Assembly: GCA_015655195.1 (NCBI GenBank)
Contig: JAATFM010000052.1
Coordinates: 1-45,455, forward strand
Direction of reading: 5' to 3'
DNA: 45,455 bases
DNA from: Terriglobales bacterium
GTDB lineage: Bacteria; Acidobacteriota; Terriglobia; Terriglobales; Acidobacteriaceae
Shown here: in pieces, positions 32,392-40,662 of the stretch
Layout of the letters: each line of letters opens with the position of its first letter
Numbering within the stretch: position 1 is the first letter of the stretch
Position numbers and translations under genes: made by a program
The notes under the pieces: generated by a model
The model's database searches: none
Told to the model about the DNA's origin: nothing
Seen by the model: only the letters and a program-made list of their open reading frames with translations

Positions 32392-33000
32392 CTACTTCTG
32401 CTCTAACTGCGCAACATGCGAAGCGCGAACATCATTCGCCGTATAGAGCCGCAGGAATGGCGCACTCTGCGCCGCCGCTTCCACGGCAGGCCGGCCATTT
32501 GCTTCCTCGCGCTCCACGATGCAAACCACGGCCGCGACCGTCATGCCGGCCTCGCGAGCAGCCTCGATGGCATTGATCGTCGAAGCGCCGGTGGTGCAAA
32601 CGTCATCGACGATGACGACGCGCGCGCCCTCGCGCAGAAAGCCTTCGACACGGCGGCCGGTTCCGTGGGCCTTCTCTGCCTTGCGAACGAGAAAGCCGTG
32701 CAGCAGCGGCGAGCCGGGCTTATGCTGCGCCCGCCACGCGCTGGCAGTGGCAACATTCGAGACGATAGGATCAGCGCCCATTGTCAGGCCGCCGACAGCT
32801 TCGGCCTCGATGCCGTTTGCTGCGAGCAGCTCAAGAATTGCGTGGCCGGTGAGCCGTCCGCCCTCGGCGTGGAGAGTCGTGGTGCGGCAATCGATGTAGT
32901 AGTCGCTCGTTCCGCCGGAGGAGAGCTTGAACTGGCCGAGGCGGAAGCTGGTGCGGGCGAGAAGCGAAAGAAGCTGCGCGGCGTAGGAAGGTGCGGTCAT
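32392..33000 (-). CDS. pyrE: Orotate phosphoribosyltransferase
   Basis: A 202-residue type I phosphoribosyltransferase that makes orotidine 5'-phosphate from orotate and PRPP in pyrimidine synthesis. It has FKLSSGGTSDYYIDCRTTTLHAEGGRL (orotate/PRPP binding), GLTMGADPIVSNVA, LVRKAEKAHGTGRRVEG (catalytic Lys loop) and the PRPP signature ARVVIVDDVCTTGASTINAIEAA. The ATG at 33000 is preferred to a GTG at 33024 because the domain begins directly after it. It lies 32 bp downstream of the CPBP protease in the uvrA-CPBP-pyrE unit, an unusual setting away from other pyr genes. Confidence 0.93.
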   Translation of the reverse strand: MTAPSYAAQLLSLLARTSFRLGQFKLSSGGTSDYYIDCRTTTLHAEGGRLTGHAILELLAANGIEAEAVGGLTMGADPIVSNVATASAWRAQHKPGSPLLHGFLVRKAEKAHGTGRRVEGFLREGARVVIVDDVCTTGASTINAIEAAREAGMTVAAVVCIVEREEANGRPAVEAAAQSAPFLRLYTANDVRASHVAQLEQK

Positions 33001-33032
33001 CGCTTCGATTGTAATGGAGCGCACAGCCTGAT

Positions 33033-34070
33033 TCAGAGCTTGTCGAGATGCCGGAAGCCGCCCGTCTGCACAATCATCAGCAGGAAGAGCATGAAGTTAT
33101 AAGTGGCATGAACAAAGGTGCTGGCTGCAAGCGACCGCACGCCGAGGCGCACCGCGCAAAGTACCAGGCTCACGCAGAAGAGCAGCACAAACGGACCGAA
33201 AGAGTGTCCCGTCTGTGTGCCGTGCATCAACGCAAAGGGGATGCTGGCAAGAACTGAGGCCGCGATCATTGCAGGCGCGGACCAGACGGTCTTCCCTTCG
33301 GCGTCCGGGTAAGCCGCGGGCCGGTGGCGAATGCGCTCCCAGGCCCAGTCCCACGCGGTGCAAAAGGCCGGCAGCAGGAAACCGCGATAAAACATCTCTT
33401 CAAAGAACGGCGCCAGCGTAATGCCGAAGACAAACAGGAACCACGCGGCTCCAGGACGGCGAAAAACCTCGTCGATCGGCGCATTATCCGGTCCCGGCAA
33501 AAGCACGCTGTCCAGAATGGCGAGAGCAAAGCAAAAAAGCGTAGCCGCAATAAGTCGGCCACGAGCGCTACGGGCCACGGCGATGCGCCACTCGACACCG
33601 GCAAAAAAACGAGTGTGCCAGAGGGTCGGAAAAACGAGCAGGCAACCGACAAAAGAGAGCAGATACCAGACAAGCTGGCTGCTTAGACCGTAGAAAACGT
33701 CGGCGTTAGCCTGTGCTTCGGTAGAAACGCCAAAGAGATGCAAGCGCATCGCAAGAGCGAAGAGCGCCGCTGCCGCGATGCCGCCGAAGACAAGCAGGAC
33801 AACCACCATACCGAAGTCGGCGAAATTCGGAAAGCGGATGGGTGGTGGAGCAGGCTCCGCTGCCTGCGCAAAAGGCGGCGAATCCAGCAGCGGATTCAGG
33901 CCAAGATCTTCGTACTGCTCGGAAATCTGCTCAGGACTCTGATCGTGGACCTGCGCGTAGTAAGGCTCACCAACCGGCTCGGACAGAATCGGCTCGGACA
34001 AGCCCGGCTCCGGCACAATCCCCGAAACGGACTGCCGTTCGACGAGTTGGCCGTTCAATTCCCCGCTCAT
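33033..34070 (-). CDS. CPBP-family intramembrane metalloprotease
   Basis: A 345-residue membrane protein of the CPBP (CAAX protease/bacteriocin-processing, Rce1-like) family. About 90 N-terminal residues are cytoplasmic and rich in Glu, Pro and Gln; about eight membrane helices follow ([26 protein letters not shown] onward). Motif 1 is [13 protein letters not shown] with E224 and E225, motif 2 FALMHGT and motif 3 [14 protein letters not shown], which together form the metal/catalytic site. Substrates are unknown. Its ATG overlaps the uvrA stop (ATGA), so it is translationally coupled to a DNA-repair gene. Confidence 0.9.
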   Translation of the reverse strand: MSGELNGQLVERQSVSGIVPEPGLSEPILSEPVGEPYYAQVHDQSPEQISEQYEDLGLNPLLDSPPFAQAAEPAPPPIRFPNFADFGMVVVLLVFGGIAAAALFALAMRLHLFGVSTEAQANADVFYGLSSQLVWYLLSFVGCLLVFPTLWHTRFFAGVEWRIAVARSARGRLIAATLFCFALAILDSVLLPGPDNAPIDEVFRRPGAAWFLFVFGITLAPFFEEMFYRGFLLPAFCTAWDWAWERIRHRPAAYPDAEGKTVWSAPAMIAASVLASIPFALMHGTQTGHSFGPFVLLFCVSLVLCAVRLGVRSLAASTFVHATYNFMLFLLMIVQTGGFRHLDKL

Positions 34071-37057
34071 GCGCGCCCCGTTTTCTTTGCCTTGGATTTC
34101 TTCGGAGCGCGGCTGGTCGCATCTATTTTCTTGCGCGTTTTTTTGGGAGCATCGGCGACGGGCGCAGCAGGAGCCTCGTCGAAGAGCAGCGCGGGAGGCT
34201 CATCGGCTTCTTCCAGTTGACCGTTAGCCGACGAGTAGTAGCGCCGCAGAAACTGCCCGGTGAAGGAATCCGGCGTGGCGGCGACGCGCGCCGGACGGCC
34301 CTCGGCGACAAGCCGTCCACCGTTTTCACCGCCCTCGGGCCCAAGGTCGATAATCCAGTCGGCATTGCGGATAATGTCGAGATTGTGCTCGATGATAATG
34401 ACCGAGTTGCCAAGATCGGCGAGCCGGTGCAGCACTTCAAGCAGCTTGCGAACATCGTCGAAGTGCAGCCCGGTCGTCGGCTCATCGAGAACGTAAAGCG
34501 TACGCCCTGTCTGGCGCTTGGAAAGCTCGCGGGCCAGCTTCATGCGCTGCGCCTCGCCGCCGGAGAGCGTCGTCGCAGATTGGCCCAGATGCACGTAGCC
34601 GAGGCCCACATCGACGAGCGTTTGCAGCTTCTGCCGCACTTGCGGAACGTCAACCAGCACGGTAAGCGCGTCTTCGATGGTGAGGTCGAGAATGTCGGCA
34701 ATGGAGTGACCGTGGAACTTCACCGCCAGCGTCTCCTGGTTGTAGCGGCGACCGTTGCAAACCTCGCATTGCACGTACACGTCCGGCATGAAGTTCATCT
34801 CGATGCGCTTCTGCCCGTCGCCCTCGCAGGCTTCGCAACGTCCGCCGGCCACGTTGAAGCTGAAGCGGCCCGGCTTGTAGCCGCGCTCGCGCGACTCCGG
34901 CAGCATCGCGAACAAATCGCGGATGGGGCCGAAGACCTGCGTGTACGTCGCTGGATTCGACCGCGGCGTGCGGCCAATCGGAGACTGGTCGATACGAATG
35001 ACCTTATCGAGCTGCTCCGCGCCTGTGAGCGCGTCATGCGAGCCAGGCTCCTCGCGCGAGCCGTAAATCGTTGCGGCAAGCGAGCGGTAAAGAATGTCGT
35101 TGATAAGCGTGCTTTTGCCGCTGCCGCTCACGCCCGTCACAACTGTCATCAATCCAAGCGGGATGCGAATGGTCAAATCATGCAGATTGTGCTCGCGCGC
35201 GCCGGTCACGGTGAGCCACTTGCCGGTAAGAGGGCGCGGCTTCTCGCGCTGCAAAATCTCAATCGCGCCGGAGAGATATTTACCGGTGAGCGAAGCGGGG
35301 TTCGCCATGATCTCGTCCGGTGTGCCCTCCGCCACAAGATCGCCGCCAAGCCGGCCCGCGCCGGGGCCGAGATCGACAACGTAATCGGCGTGGCGGATTG
35401 TGTCTTCGTCGTGCTCGACGACGAGGACGGTGTTGCCAAGGTCGCGGAGCTGTTCAAGCGCGCCGATGAGCCGCGTGTTGTCGCGCTGGTGCAGGCCAAT
35501 CGAAGGCTCGTCCAGCACGTAGAGAACTCCGCGCAAACGCGAGCCGATCTGCGTTGCGAGCCGGATGCGCTGCCCCTCTCCGCCGGACAATGTAGCCGCG
35601 CCGCGGTCGAGCGCCAGATAGCTCAGCCCCACGGCGCAGAGAAATTCAAGCCGCTCGACAATCTCGCGGCGAATGCGCTCGGCGATGAGAGCCTCGCGAT
35701 CATTGAATTTGAACTCATACGCGGCGGTGAAAGCGCGATTGAGCGGCAGAGCGGTGAAATCGGAAATGGAAAGGCCGCCGACCTTCACGGCGAGCGACTC
35801 CGGGCGCAGGCGCTTGCCGCGGCAGGCCGGGCAGGGCGTGGCAGACATGAAGTTCATCATGTACTCGCGGTAGCCGTCGCTGTTCGCCTCTTCCAGAGAA
35901 TCGCGCAGATAAGCCAGGATGCCGTGAAAACCGGTGCGCGGAGCCTCGCCCTTGGGCGGTCCGTAGACGAGGATATGCTGCTGGCGCGCGGGCAAATCCT
36001 CGAAGGGCGTCTTGAGGTCGATGCCATACTTCTGTGCGGCTAGATGGATCAACTTAAGCAGGTATTGCGAAGCGGAGCCGGGGCCGAGGCCATCGAGCAG
36101 CGGCTTGGACCAGTCGGTAATGACCTTCGCTGGATCGAAATCGTAGAGCGAGCCGAGGCCATGACACTCCGGGCAAGCGCCGAAGGTGGAGTTAAAACTG
36201 AAACTGCGCGGTTCGAGCTTCGGCACATCGAGGCCACAGTCCGGGCAGGCCATCGACGAGGAAAAAAGCTGCTCCTCGCCATTCGAGAGCAAAACCAGGA
36301 CAAGGCCGTTTGCCATCTGCAGGGCGCGGGTAACGGCAGCGTCGAGTCGCTTTTCCAGGCTTGGTTTGCCTGCCGCCGTCGCGGGCTTGTCGCTGGCCAC
36401 AGAGGCTGCCTCCGCCGCAGCAGGCTTGAGCAGGATGCGGTCGATGACAGCTTCCACGTTGTGGTTCTTGCGGCGGTCGAGAAGCACCGGCTCCGACAGA
36501 TCGCGCATCTCGCCGTCCACGCGGGCGCGAAAGCCTTGCTGGTCAATCTGATCCAGCAAATCCTTAAACTCACCCTTGCGGCCACGCACCACGGGGGCCA
36601 TGATCGTGACGCGCTCCCCGAAGCCAAGCTGCAAAATGCGCTGCACAATCTGCTCGGCGGTCTGCCGCGCGATGGGCCGGCCGCAGTTGGGGCAGTGCGG
36701 CGTGCCGACCGAGGAGTAAAGCAAGCGCAGGTAATCGTAAATCTCCGTGATGGTGCCGACGGTAGAGCGCGGGCTACGGCTGGTAGTCTTCTGCTCGATT
36801 GAAATGGCCGGGCTCAGCCCCTCGATGGAATCCACATCAGGCCGCTCGATCTGGTCGAGAAACTGGCGCGCGTAAGCGGAGAGCGTTTCCACGTAGCGGC
36901 GCTGCCCCTCGGCATAAATCGTGTCGAAGGCAAGCGAACTTTTTCCCGAGCCGGAAAGGCCGGTGACGACGGTAAGCGTATTGCGCGGAATGCGGACAGA
37001 GATGTCCTTGAGATTATGCTGGCGCGCGCCGCGGACGGTAATGTGCGTAATAGGCAT
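34067..37057 (-). CDS. uvrA: UvrABC excinuclease subunit A
   Basis: A 996-residue UvrA, the DNA-damage recognition ATPase of nucleotide excision repair. It has two ABC modules: first Walker [24 protein letters not shown], signature [17 protein letters not shown], Walker [16 protein letters not shown]; second Walker [17 protein letters not shown], signature [17 protein letters not shown], Walker [16 protein letters not shown]. Zinc-site cysteines appear in [21 protein letters not shown]...CPECHGLG and [29 protein letters not shown]. The C-terminus has a ~60-residue extension ending in a Lys/Arg-rich tail ([25 protein letters not shown]). First gene of a minus-strand unit with the CPBP protease and pyrE. 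No LexA-like box was recognised upstream. Confidence 0.97.
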   Translation of the reverse strand: MPITHITVRGARQHNLKDISVRIPRNTLTVVTGLSGSGKSSLAFDTIYAEGQRRYVETLSAYARQFLDQIERPDVDSIEGLSPAISIEQKTTSRSPRSTVGTITEIYDYLRLLYSSVGTPHCPNCGRPIARQTAEQIVQRILQLGFGERVTIMAPVVRGRKGEFKDLLDQIDQQGFRARVDGEMRDLSEPVLLDRRKNHNVEAVIDRILLKPAAAEAASVASDKPATAAGKPSLEKRLDAAVTRALQMANGLVLVLLSNGEEQLFSSSMACPDCGLDVPKLEPRSFSFNSTFGACPECHGLGSLYDFDPAKVITDWSKPLLDGLGPGSASQYLLKLIHLAAQKYGIDLKTPFEDLPARQQHILVYGPPKGEAPRTGFHGILAYLRDSLEEANSDGYREYMMNFMSATPCPACRGKRLRPESLAVKVGGLSISDFTALPLNRAFTAAYEFKFNDREALIAERIRREIVERLEFLCAVGLSYLALDRGAATLSGGEGQRIRLATQIGSRLRGVLYVLDEPSIGLHQRDNTRLIGALEQLRDLGNTVLVVEHDEDTIRHADYVVDLGPGAGRLGGDLVAEGTPDEIMANPASLTGKYLSGAIEILQREKPRPLTGKWLTVTGAREHNLHDLTIRIPLGLMTVVTGVSGSGKSTLINDILYRSLAATIYGSREEPGSHDALTGAEQLDKVIRIDQSPIGRTPRSNPATYTQVFGPIRDLFAMLPESRERGYKPGRFSFNVAGGRCEACEGDGQKRIEMNFMPDVYVQCEVCNGRRYNQETLAVKFHGHSIADILDLTIEDALTVLVDVPQVRQKLQTLVDVGLGYVHLGQSATTLSGGEAQRMKLARELSKRQTGRTLYVLDEPTTGLHFDDVRKLLEVLHRLADLGNSVIIIEHNLDIIRNADWIIDLGPEGGENGGRLVAEGRPARVAATPDSFTGQFLRRYYSSANGQLEEADEPPALLFDEAPAAPVADAPKKTRKKIDATSRAPKKSKAKKTGRA

Positions 37058-37277
37058 CGGTGGGGGAATCAGACAACGCCGGCCACATGGAGAAGCATCG
37101 TAACTAGCAGCAGGATTGCAAGACTACAAGAGGTATTTTAGTTGTCAACAGAATAGAGGGTCAACGCAGCGCAAAATTCTGCGACAATGCAGACGAGCCG
37201 TAGAGTGGAATTAAAGATTCCTCAGATACGGCCGATGAAAGTGCAACACGAATGCAATAACTCCCCCGAGGCGTGTG

Positions 37278-37442
37278 ATGACCGACTTGTTCAATCTGGC
37301 AATGCTGGTGTGTGCGGCGATAGGAGCAATGGGTTTAGGCGTCTTTGCCGCGTATGGAATCTTTCGCATTGGCTTTGCGCTGATGCGCCCGCGGACCGCG
37401 ACAAGCGTGACGGTAAAGACGCAGCCGGAAGCGGCTCTCTAA
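37278..37442 (+). CDS. 54-residue single-pass membrane protein
   Basis: A small gene reading MTDLFNLAMLVCAAIGAM, continuing GLGVFAAYGIFRIGFALMR and ending PRTATSVTVKTQPEAAL. Residues about 5-40 are hydrophobic (one long or two short membrane helices), followed by a short basic tail. GAGG lies 7 bases before ATG, which supports real translation. It is divergent from uvrA (220 bp away) and ends 6 bp before the convergent STN-like gene. Family not recognised. Confidence 0.6.
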   Translation: MTDLFNLAMLVCAAIGAMGLGVFAAYGIFRIGFALMRPRTATSVTVKTQPEAAL

Positions 37443-37448
37443 AGACAG

Positions 37449-38228
37449 TTAATTCTGCGGCTGTGGCGGCGGCTGATACATCGGCGGACTGCCTGGCTCC
37501 GGCTGCTGTTGCTGCTGCGGATTGTTTGGGACCGGCGGACGCGGCGGCTGGTTGATGGGCTGGCGCTGGACGGGCGGCTGAATGGGTTCGACCGGCTGAT
37601 CTTCCGGGGTTGGATCCGGTTCATCGTCGGCCTCCTGCGGGTGCGTCATAGGCCGTTGCTGGGCGTTATTCGCCCCCCCCAATGCTCCGCGTGGGCTGAG
37701 AATAATCTCCCGCGGAGTTCCCTTCCCCTGATCCCCGATCAGCATCACGTTGTAAGGGGTGCCGTGCAGCAGCTCGGCCAGAATCGCGCGCGCCTCGCCC
37801 GGACCGTACTCGCCAAAGACGCGCTCGTCGCCGGATACGCCTTCGAGCTTTGCGCCAATGCGGCTTGAAACATCCGTAAGAATCTGCTGGAGGCTGGAGT
37901 TTGCCGCGCTGATGTGGAGGCGCTGGCCCTCCCACTGCACCACGGCGGGCTTCGCCGTCTCATGGGCGGGTACGCTGGGAGCATCGACGGCCGGGACTGA
38001 CACTGAGGCCATGGCTGGAACCGGCCCTGCCTGTGCGGCAGGCATTGTGGGCTGTGCTACCGGCGGCCGCTGCGCTTGCCCCGGAGCCGGCACGCGCGTC
38101 GGGGCAGGCGCGGCCTGTGCGCCGGCGCGGGAAATCAGTATCACCGCCGAGAACAGCGCCAGCGTAGCGCCTGTGCCCATTCGGCATCGCATTCGGATTG
38201 GCGAGAGAGTTCTCTTTCGCACCGTCAC
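37449..38228 (-). CDS. Secreted protein with STN-like domain and Pro/Gln-rich tail
   Basis: A 259-residue exported protein. A signal peptide (GATLALFSAVILISRAGAQA) is followed by a Pro/Ala-rich linker, then at about 95-180 a compact domain (VQWEGQRLHISAANSSLQQILTDVSSRIGAKLEGVSGDERVFGEYGPGEARAILAELLHGTPYNVMLIGDQ) resembling the short N-terminal STN domain of secretins and TonB receptors. The C-terminal 75 residues are Pro/Gln-rich with a run of five Gln. No secretin barrel follows. The GTG start at 38228 is chosen for its GGGGGA five bases upstream; ATG codons further up (38330) or inside the signal peptide are alternatives. A G8 run lies within the gene. Confidence 0.68.
   Translation of the reverse strand: MTVRKRTLSPIRMRCRMGTGATLALFSAVILISRAGAQAAPAPTRVPAPGQAQRPPVAQPTMPAAQAGPVPAMASVSVPAVDAPSVPAHETAKPAVVQWEGQRLHISAANSSLQQILTDVSSRIGAKLEGVSGDERVFGEYGPGEARAILAELLHGTPYNVMLIGDQGKGTPREIILSPRGALGGANNAQQRPMTHPQEADDEPDPTPEDQPVEPIQPPVQRQPINQPPRPPVPNNPQQQQQPEPGSPPMYQPPPQPQN
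37673..37680. repeat. Homopolymeric C8/G8 tract inside the STN-like gene
   Basis: Eight consecutive C on the plus strand (G8 on the coding strand) encode Leu-Gly-Gly-Ala in the secreted STN-like protein, after the STN domain. Tracts of this length can slip during replication, which would shift the frame of the Pro/Gln-rich tail. Confidence 0.6.
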
Positions 38229-38357
38229 AGCTTCCCCCGGCAGGAATCGCGCGTCCATTCCCTGCAAGCATCTGTGTACTAGACTAGCAGTGACCGCGGA
38301 ACGCTCGTCCGGAAATCCGGCCGATTGCATTCAAGTTTCCACGGCAGAGAATTTTTC

Positions 38358-39356
38358 ATGGATTTCATCGAGAAACGTACTGTAATACGAATTTTTTTCG
38401 CGCTGGCGCTGCTGGCCGTGCCAATCACAGGCCGCGCCGTTACCTGCACCACGCAGGCTGCGATGCAGCCGGCGGAGCGCGATGCGCTGGCCTCAACCGC
38501 GCAAAGGCTCTCGACGGCCGTGGCACAGGGCGATTCGGCCACATTGCAGGCCGCGCTGCTGCCGGCCGTGGCCGGGCAGTGGGAGAGCATTCACGACGCC
38601 GCCGATGCCGGAGCGCCCCTGGCGAAGGGCGGCACGGTCGAGTTGCGGAGCCTCTACCTGCTGGACGCAAGCTCGCTCACCGCGACCTCCGACGCGCAGT
38701 TCTTCTGCACCAGTCCGAATACATCGGCGAGCAGCCCCATGACGGTGACGGTTAACATGCGCGGACTCCCGCCGGGCAAATACGCGCTGGTGCTGGCCGA
38801 TGCGGCCGGAGCCCCGCTGGCCGGGCAGATCGCGCTGGTGCTGGGCTGGGACGCGAATGCGTGGAAGCTCGGCGGGCTCTTTGTGCGGCCGGGAATGATC
38901 GACGGGCACGACGGCGTTTACTACTGGGAACGCGGCCGGGACGCCGCCCACACCGGCGAGCCCTGGGCCGCCTGGTACGCTTACGAGGCGGCGCGCACGC
39001 TGCTGATCCCGATCGACTTTCTCTCCTCGCCCAATCTCGACAAGCTGAATCAGGAGCAGGCGCAGATTACAGGCGCTCCGGTCTTTCCCTACTCCGTGCA
39101 GGCCGGCGACCGGAGCTTCAAGATCGATTCCGTGCATTTTGACGCTTCCGCACGGGCGGCAGACCTCGGCGTGGTTTATGAATCGACGGGCGTGACCGAT
39201 CCCGCCGCGCAGCGCACTGAGGCCGAAGCCGTGCTGGGCGCATTTCTCAAGGCGCAGCCGGTGCTGCGGCAGAGCTTCCACGGCCTGTGGGCCTATGCGT
39301 CGAACAGCGGCAAGATCGCTCCGGTGATAGAGCTGCCGATGAAGCAAATTCCATAA
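38358..39356 (+). CDS. Secreted protein of unknown function
   Basis: A 332-residue protein with a signal peptide (VIRIFFALALLAVPITGRAVTC). The mature protein starts with a helical region (TQAAMQPAERDALASTAQRLSTAVAQGDSATLQAALLPAVAGQWESIHDAAD), continues with beta-rich sequence (MTVTVNMRGLPPGKYALVLADAAGAPLAGQIALVLGWDANAWKLGGLFVRPGMIDGHDGVYYWERGRD) and ends with a mixed domain (FPYSVQAGDRSFKIDSVHFDASARAADLGVVYE). Two Cys are present near the N-terminus and in FFCTSPN, possibly a disulfide. No family was recognised. The ATG at 38358 is preferred to 38325 since it begins directly before the signal peptide. Confidence 0.75.
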   Translation: MDFIEKRTVIRIFFALALLAVPITGRAVTCTTQAAMQPAERDALASTAQRLSTAVAQGDSATLQAALLPAVAGQWESIHDAADAGAPLAKGGTVELRSLYLLDASSLTATSDAQFFCTSPNTSASSPMTVTVNMRGLPPGKYALVLADAAGAPLAGQIALVLGWDANAWKLGGLFVRPGMIDGHDGVYYWERGRDAAHTGEPWAAWYAYEAARTLLIPIDFLSSPNLDKLNQEQAQITGAPVFPYSVQAGDRSFKIDSVHFDASARAADLGVVYESTGVTDPAAQRTEAEAVLGAFLKAQPVLRQSFHGLWAYASNSGKIAPVIELPMKQIP

Positions 39357-39360
39357 AAGC

Positions 39361-39483
39361 AGGGAACGAGGGAACAAGTCGTTTGCGCAAACTCAGGCCG
39401 TCTGCTCAACCATAAGCAGCGCAAATGAAAACAGGTGTTTGCTTCACCATATGTTTTTATTGTTCCCTCGTTCCCTTGTTCCC
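39361..39483. repeat. Inverted octamer arrays flanking an ~80-bp spacer
   Basis: GGGAACGA-GGGAACAA (39362-39377) faces TTGTTCCC-TCGTTCCC-TTGTTCCC (39460-39483), the exact inverse unit in three copies; a 17-bp stretch (39361-39377) is perfectly complementary to 39460-39476. The spacer holds the palindrome GTTTGCGCAAAC (39381-39392). The block fills most of the gap between the secreted protein and threonine aldolase genes. Confidence 0.8.
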
Positions 39484-39505
39484 TTAAATACCAAGGAGCG
39501 CCACA

Positions 39506-40552
39506 TTGTCCCACCTCATCGACCTCCGTTCCGACACCGTGACCCGCCCCACGCCCGCAATGCGCGCGGCAATGGCCTCCGCCGAAGTGGGCGACGACGT
39601 TTACGGCGAAGACCCCACGGTCAACCTGCTGGAAAAGCGCGCCGCGGAAATCTTCGGGCGCGAGGCCGCGCTCTTTGTGCCCACCGGCTCCATGGGAAAC
39701 CAGATCGGGCTCAAAGTTCACACGCAGCCGGGGCAGGAAATTGTCTGCGAATCGCGGGCGCACATTCTCGATTGGGAGATGGGGATGGCGGCGACATTTT
39801 CCGGCTGCACCATCCGCGCCGTGCCGGCCAAAGATGGCATCCTGACGTGGAAGGAAATCGAGCCGGTTATTTTCAAGCGCGGAACATTTCGCGCCGCCAC
39901 GGGGCTGATCGAGGTTGAGAACACGGCGAATCTCGCCGGCGGGCGGGTAACGCCGCTCCCGGTTCTCGAAGAGATATGGGCCGGCGCAAAGGCTCACAAG
40001 CTGCCCACGCATCTCGATGGAGCGCGAATCTTCAACGCTTCCGCCGCGCTTGGCGTGGATGTGAAGGAACTGACGCGCGGATTCGATACGGTAATGTTCT
40101 GCCTGTCGAAAGGACTGTGCGCGCCGGTAGGCTCGATGCTGGCTGGCTCGGCGGAATTGATCGCGCAGGCGCGCATCTACCGCAAAGCTCTCGGCGGAGG
40201 AATGCGGCAGGCCGGCATCCTGGCCGCTGCCGGGCTGATTGCGCTTCAAGAAATGCCGAAGCGGCTGCACGAGGACCACGCCAACGCGAAGCTGCTCGCC
40301 GAGTCGCTGGCGAAGCTCGAAGGCGCTGTGATCGATCCGGCAACCGTCGAGACGAATATCGTGATCTTCCGGCTGACGGGCGAGTTGAAGGCCGTGGAGC
40401 TTGCGGCGCGGCTCAAGACACATGGGATTCTGTGCAGCGCGGTAGGCCCGGATGCAATCCGCCTAGTAACGCACAACGACGTGAGCCGCGAGGATTGCCT
40501 CACGGCAGTGGAAGCCTTCACCGCAGAGATTCAGGCCACACTGGTGAGCTAA
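39506..40552 (+). CDS. ltaE: Low-specificity L-threonine aldolase
   Basis: A 348-residue PLP enzyme of the threonine aldolase/beta-eliminating lyase family, which splits L-threonine and L-allo-threonine to glycine and acetaldehyde. Visible are the N-terminal IDLRSDTVTRPTPAMRAAMASAEVGDDVYGEDPTVNLLE, LFVPTGSMGNQIGL, HLDGARIFNASAA (PLP-stacking and Asp), and the PLP Lys K202 in CLSKGLCAPVGSMLAG, then IYRKALGGGMRQAGILAAAG. The start is TTG with AAGGAG eight bases upstream, a good distance; no ATG is close. It stands alone between repeat blocks. Confidence 0.93.
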   Translation: MSHLIDLRSDTVTRPTPAMRAAMASAEVGDDVYGEDPTVNLLEKRAAEIFGREAALFVPTGSMGNQIGLKVHTQPGQEIVCESRAHILDWEMGMAATFSGCTIRAVPAKDGILTWKEIEPVIFKRGTFRAATGLIEVENTANLAGGRVTPLPVLEEIWAGAKAHKLPTHLDGARIFNASAALGVDVKELTRGFDTVMFCLSKGLCAPVGSMLAGSAELIAQARIYRKALGGGMRQAGILAAAGLIALQEMPKRLHEDHANAKLLAESLAKLEGAVIDPATVETNIVIFRLTGELKAVELAARLKTHGILCSAVGPDAIRLVTHNDVSREDCLTAVEAFTAEIQATLVS

Positions 40553-40570
40553 GACTCACACGCAGTGCCC

Positions 40571-40604
40571 CCATCCTTGCGCCTTTTTTCTGGCGCAAGG
40601 GTGG
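40571..40604. repeat. Dispersed-type palindrome after ltaE
   Basis: CCATCCTTGCGCC (40571-40583) pairs with GGCGCAAGGGTGG (40592-40604), 13 bp with one G-T pair and a loop of T6CT. The wording (CCC-CATCCTTGCGCC...GGCGCAAGGGTGGGATGCC) resembles a repeat that, from memory, is common between genes in Acidobacteriota genomes; a genome search is needed. Confidence 0.65.
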
Positions 40605-40607
40605 GAT

Positions 40608-40633
40608 GCCACAAATGCCCCTGTGGCTTTTTT
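40608..40633 (+). terminator. Rho-independent terminator after ltaE
   Basis: GCCACA (40608-40613), loop AATGCCCC, TGTGGC (40622-40627), then TTTTTT (40628-40633). Confidence 0.75.
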
Positions 40634-40662
40634 CTGCCGTAAGGGTGAGACGGCCCGCCCGG

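Noticed and set aside
33842-36043. Long open frame on the plus strand opposite uvrA (over 700 codons)
   Set aside because: It is a mirror of strong GC codon bias in uvrA; its residues are rich in Arg, His, Ala and Gln without domains, and uvrA is unmistakable on the other strand.
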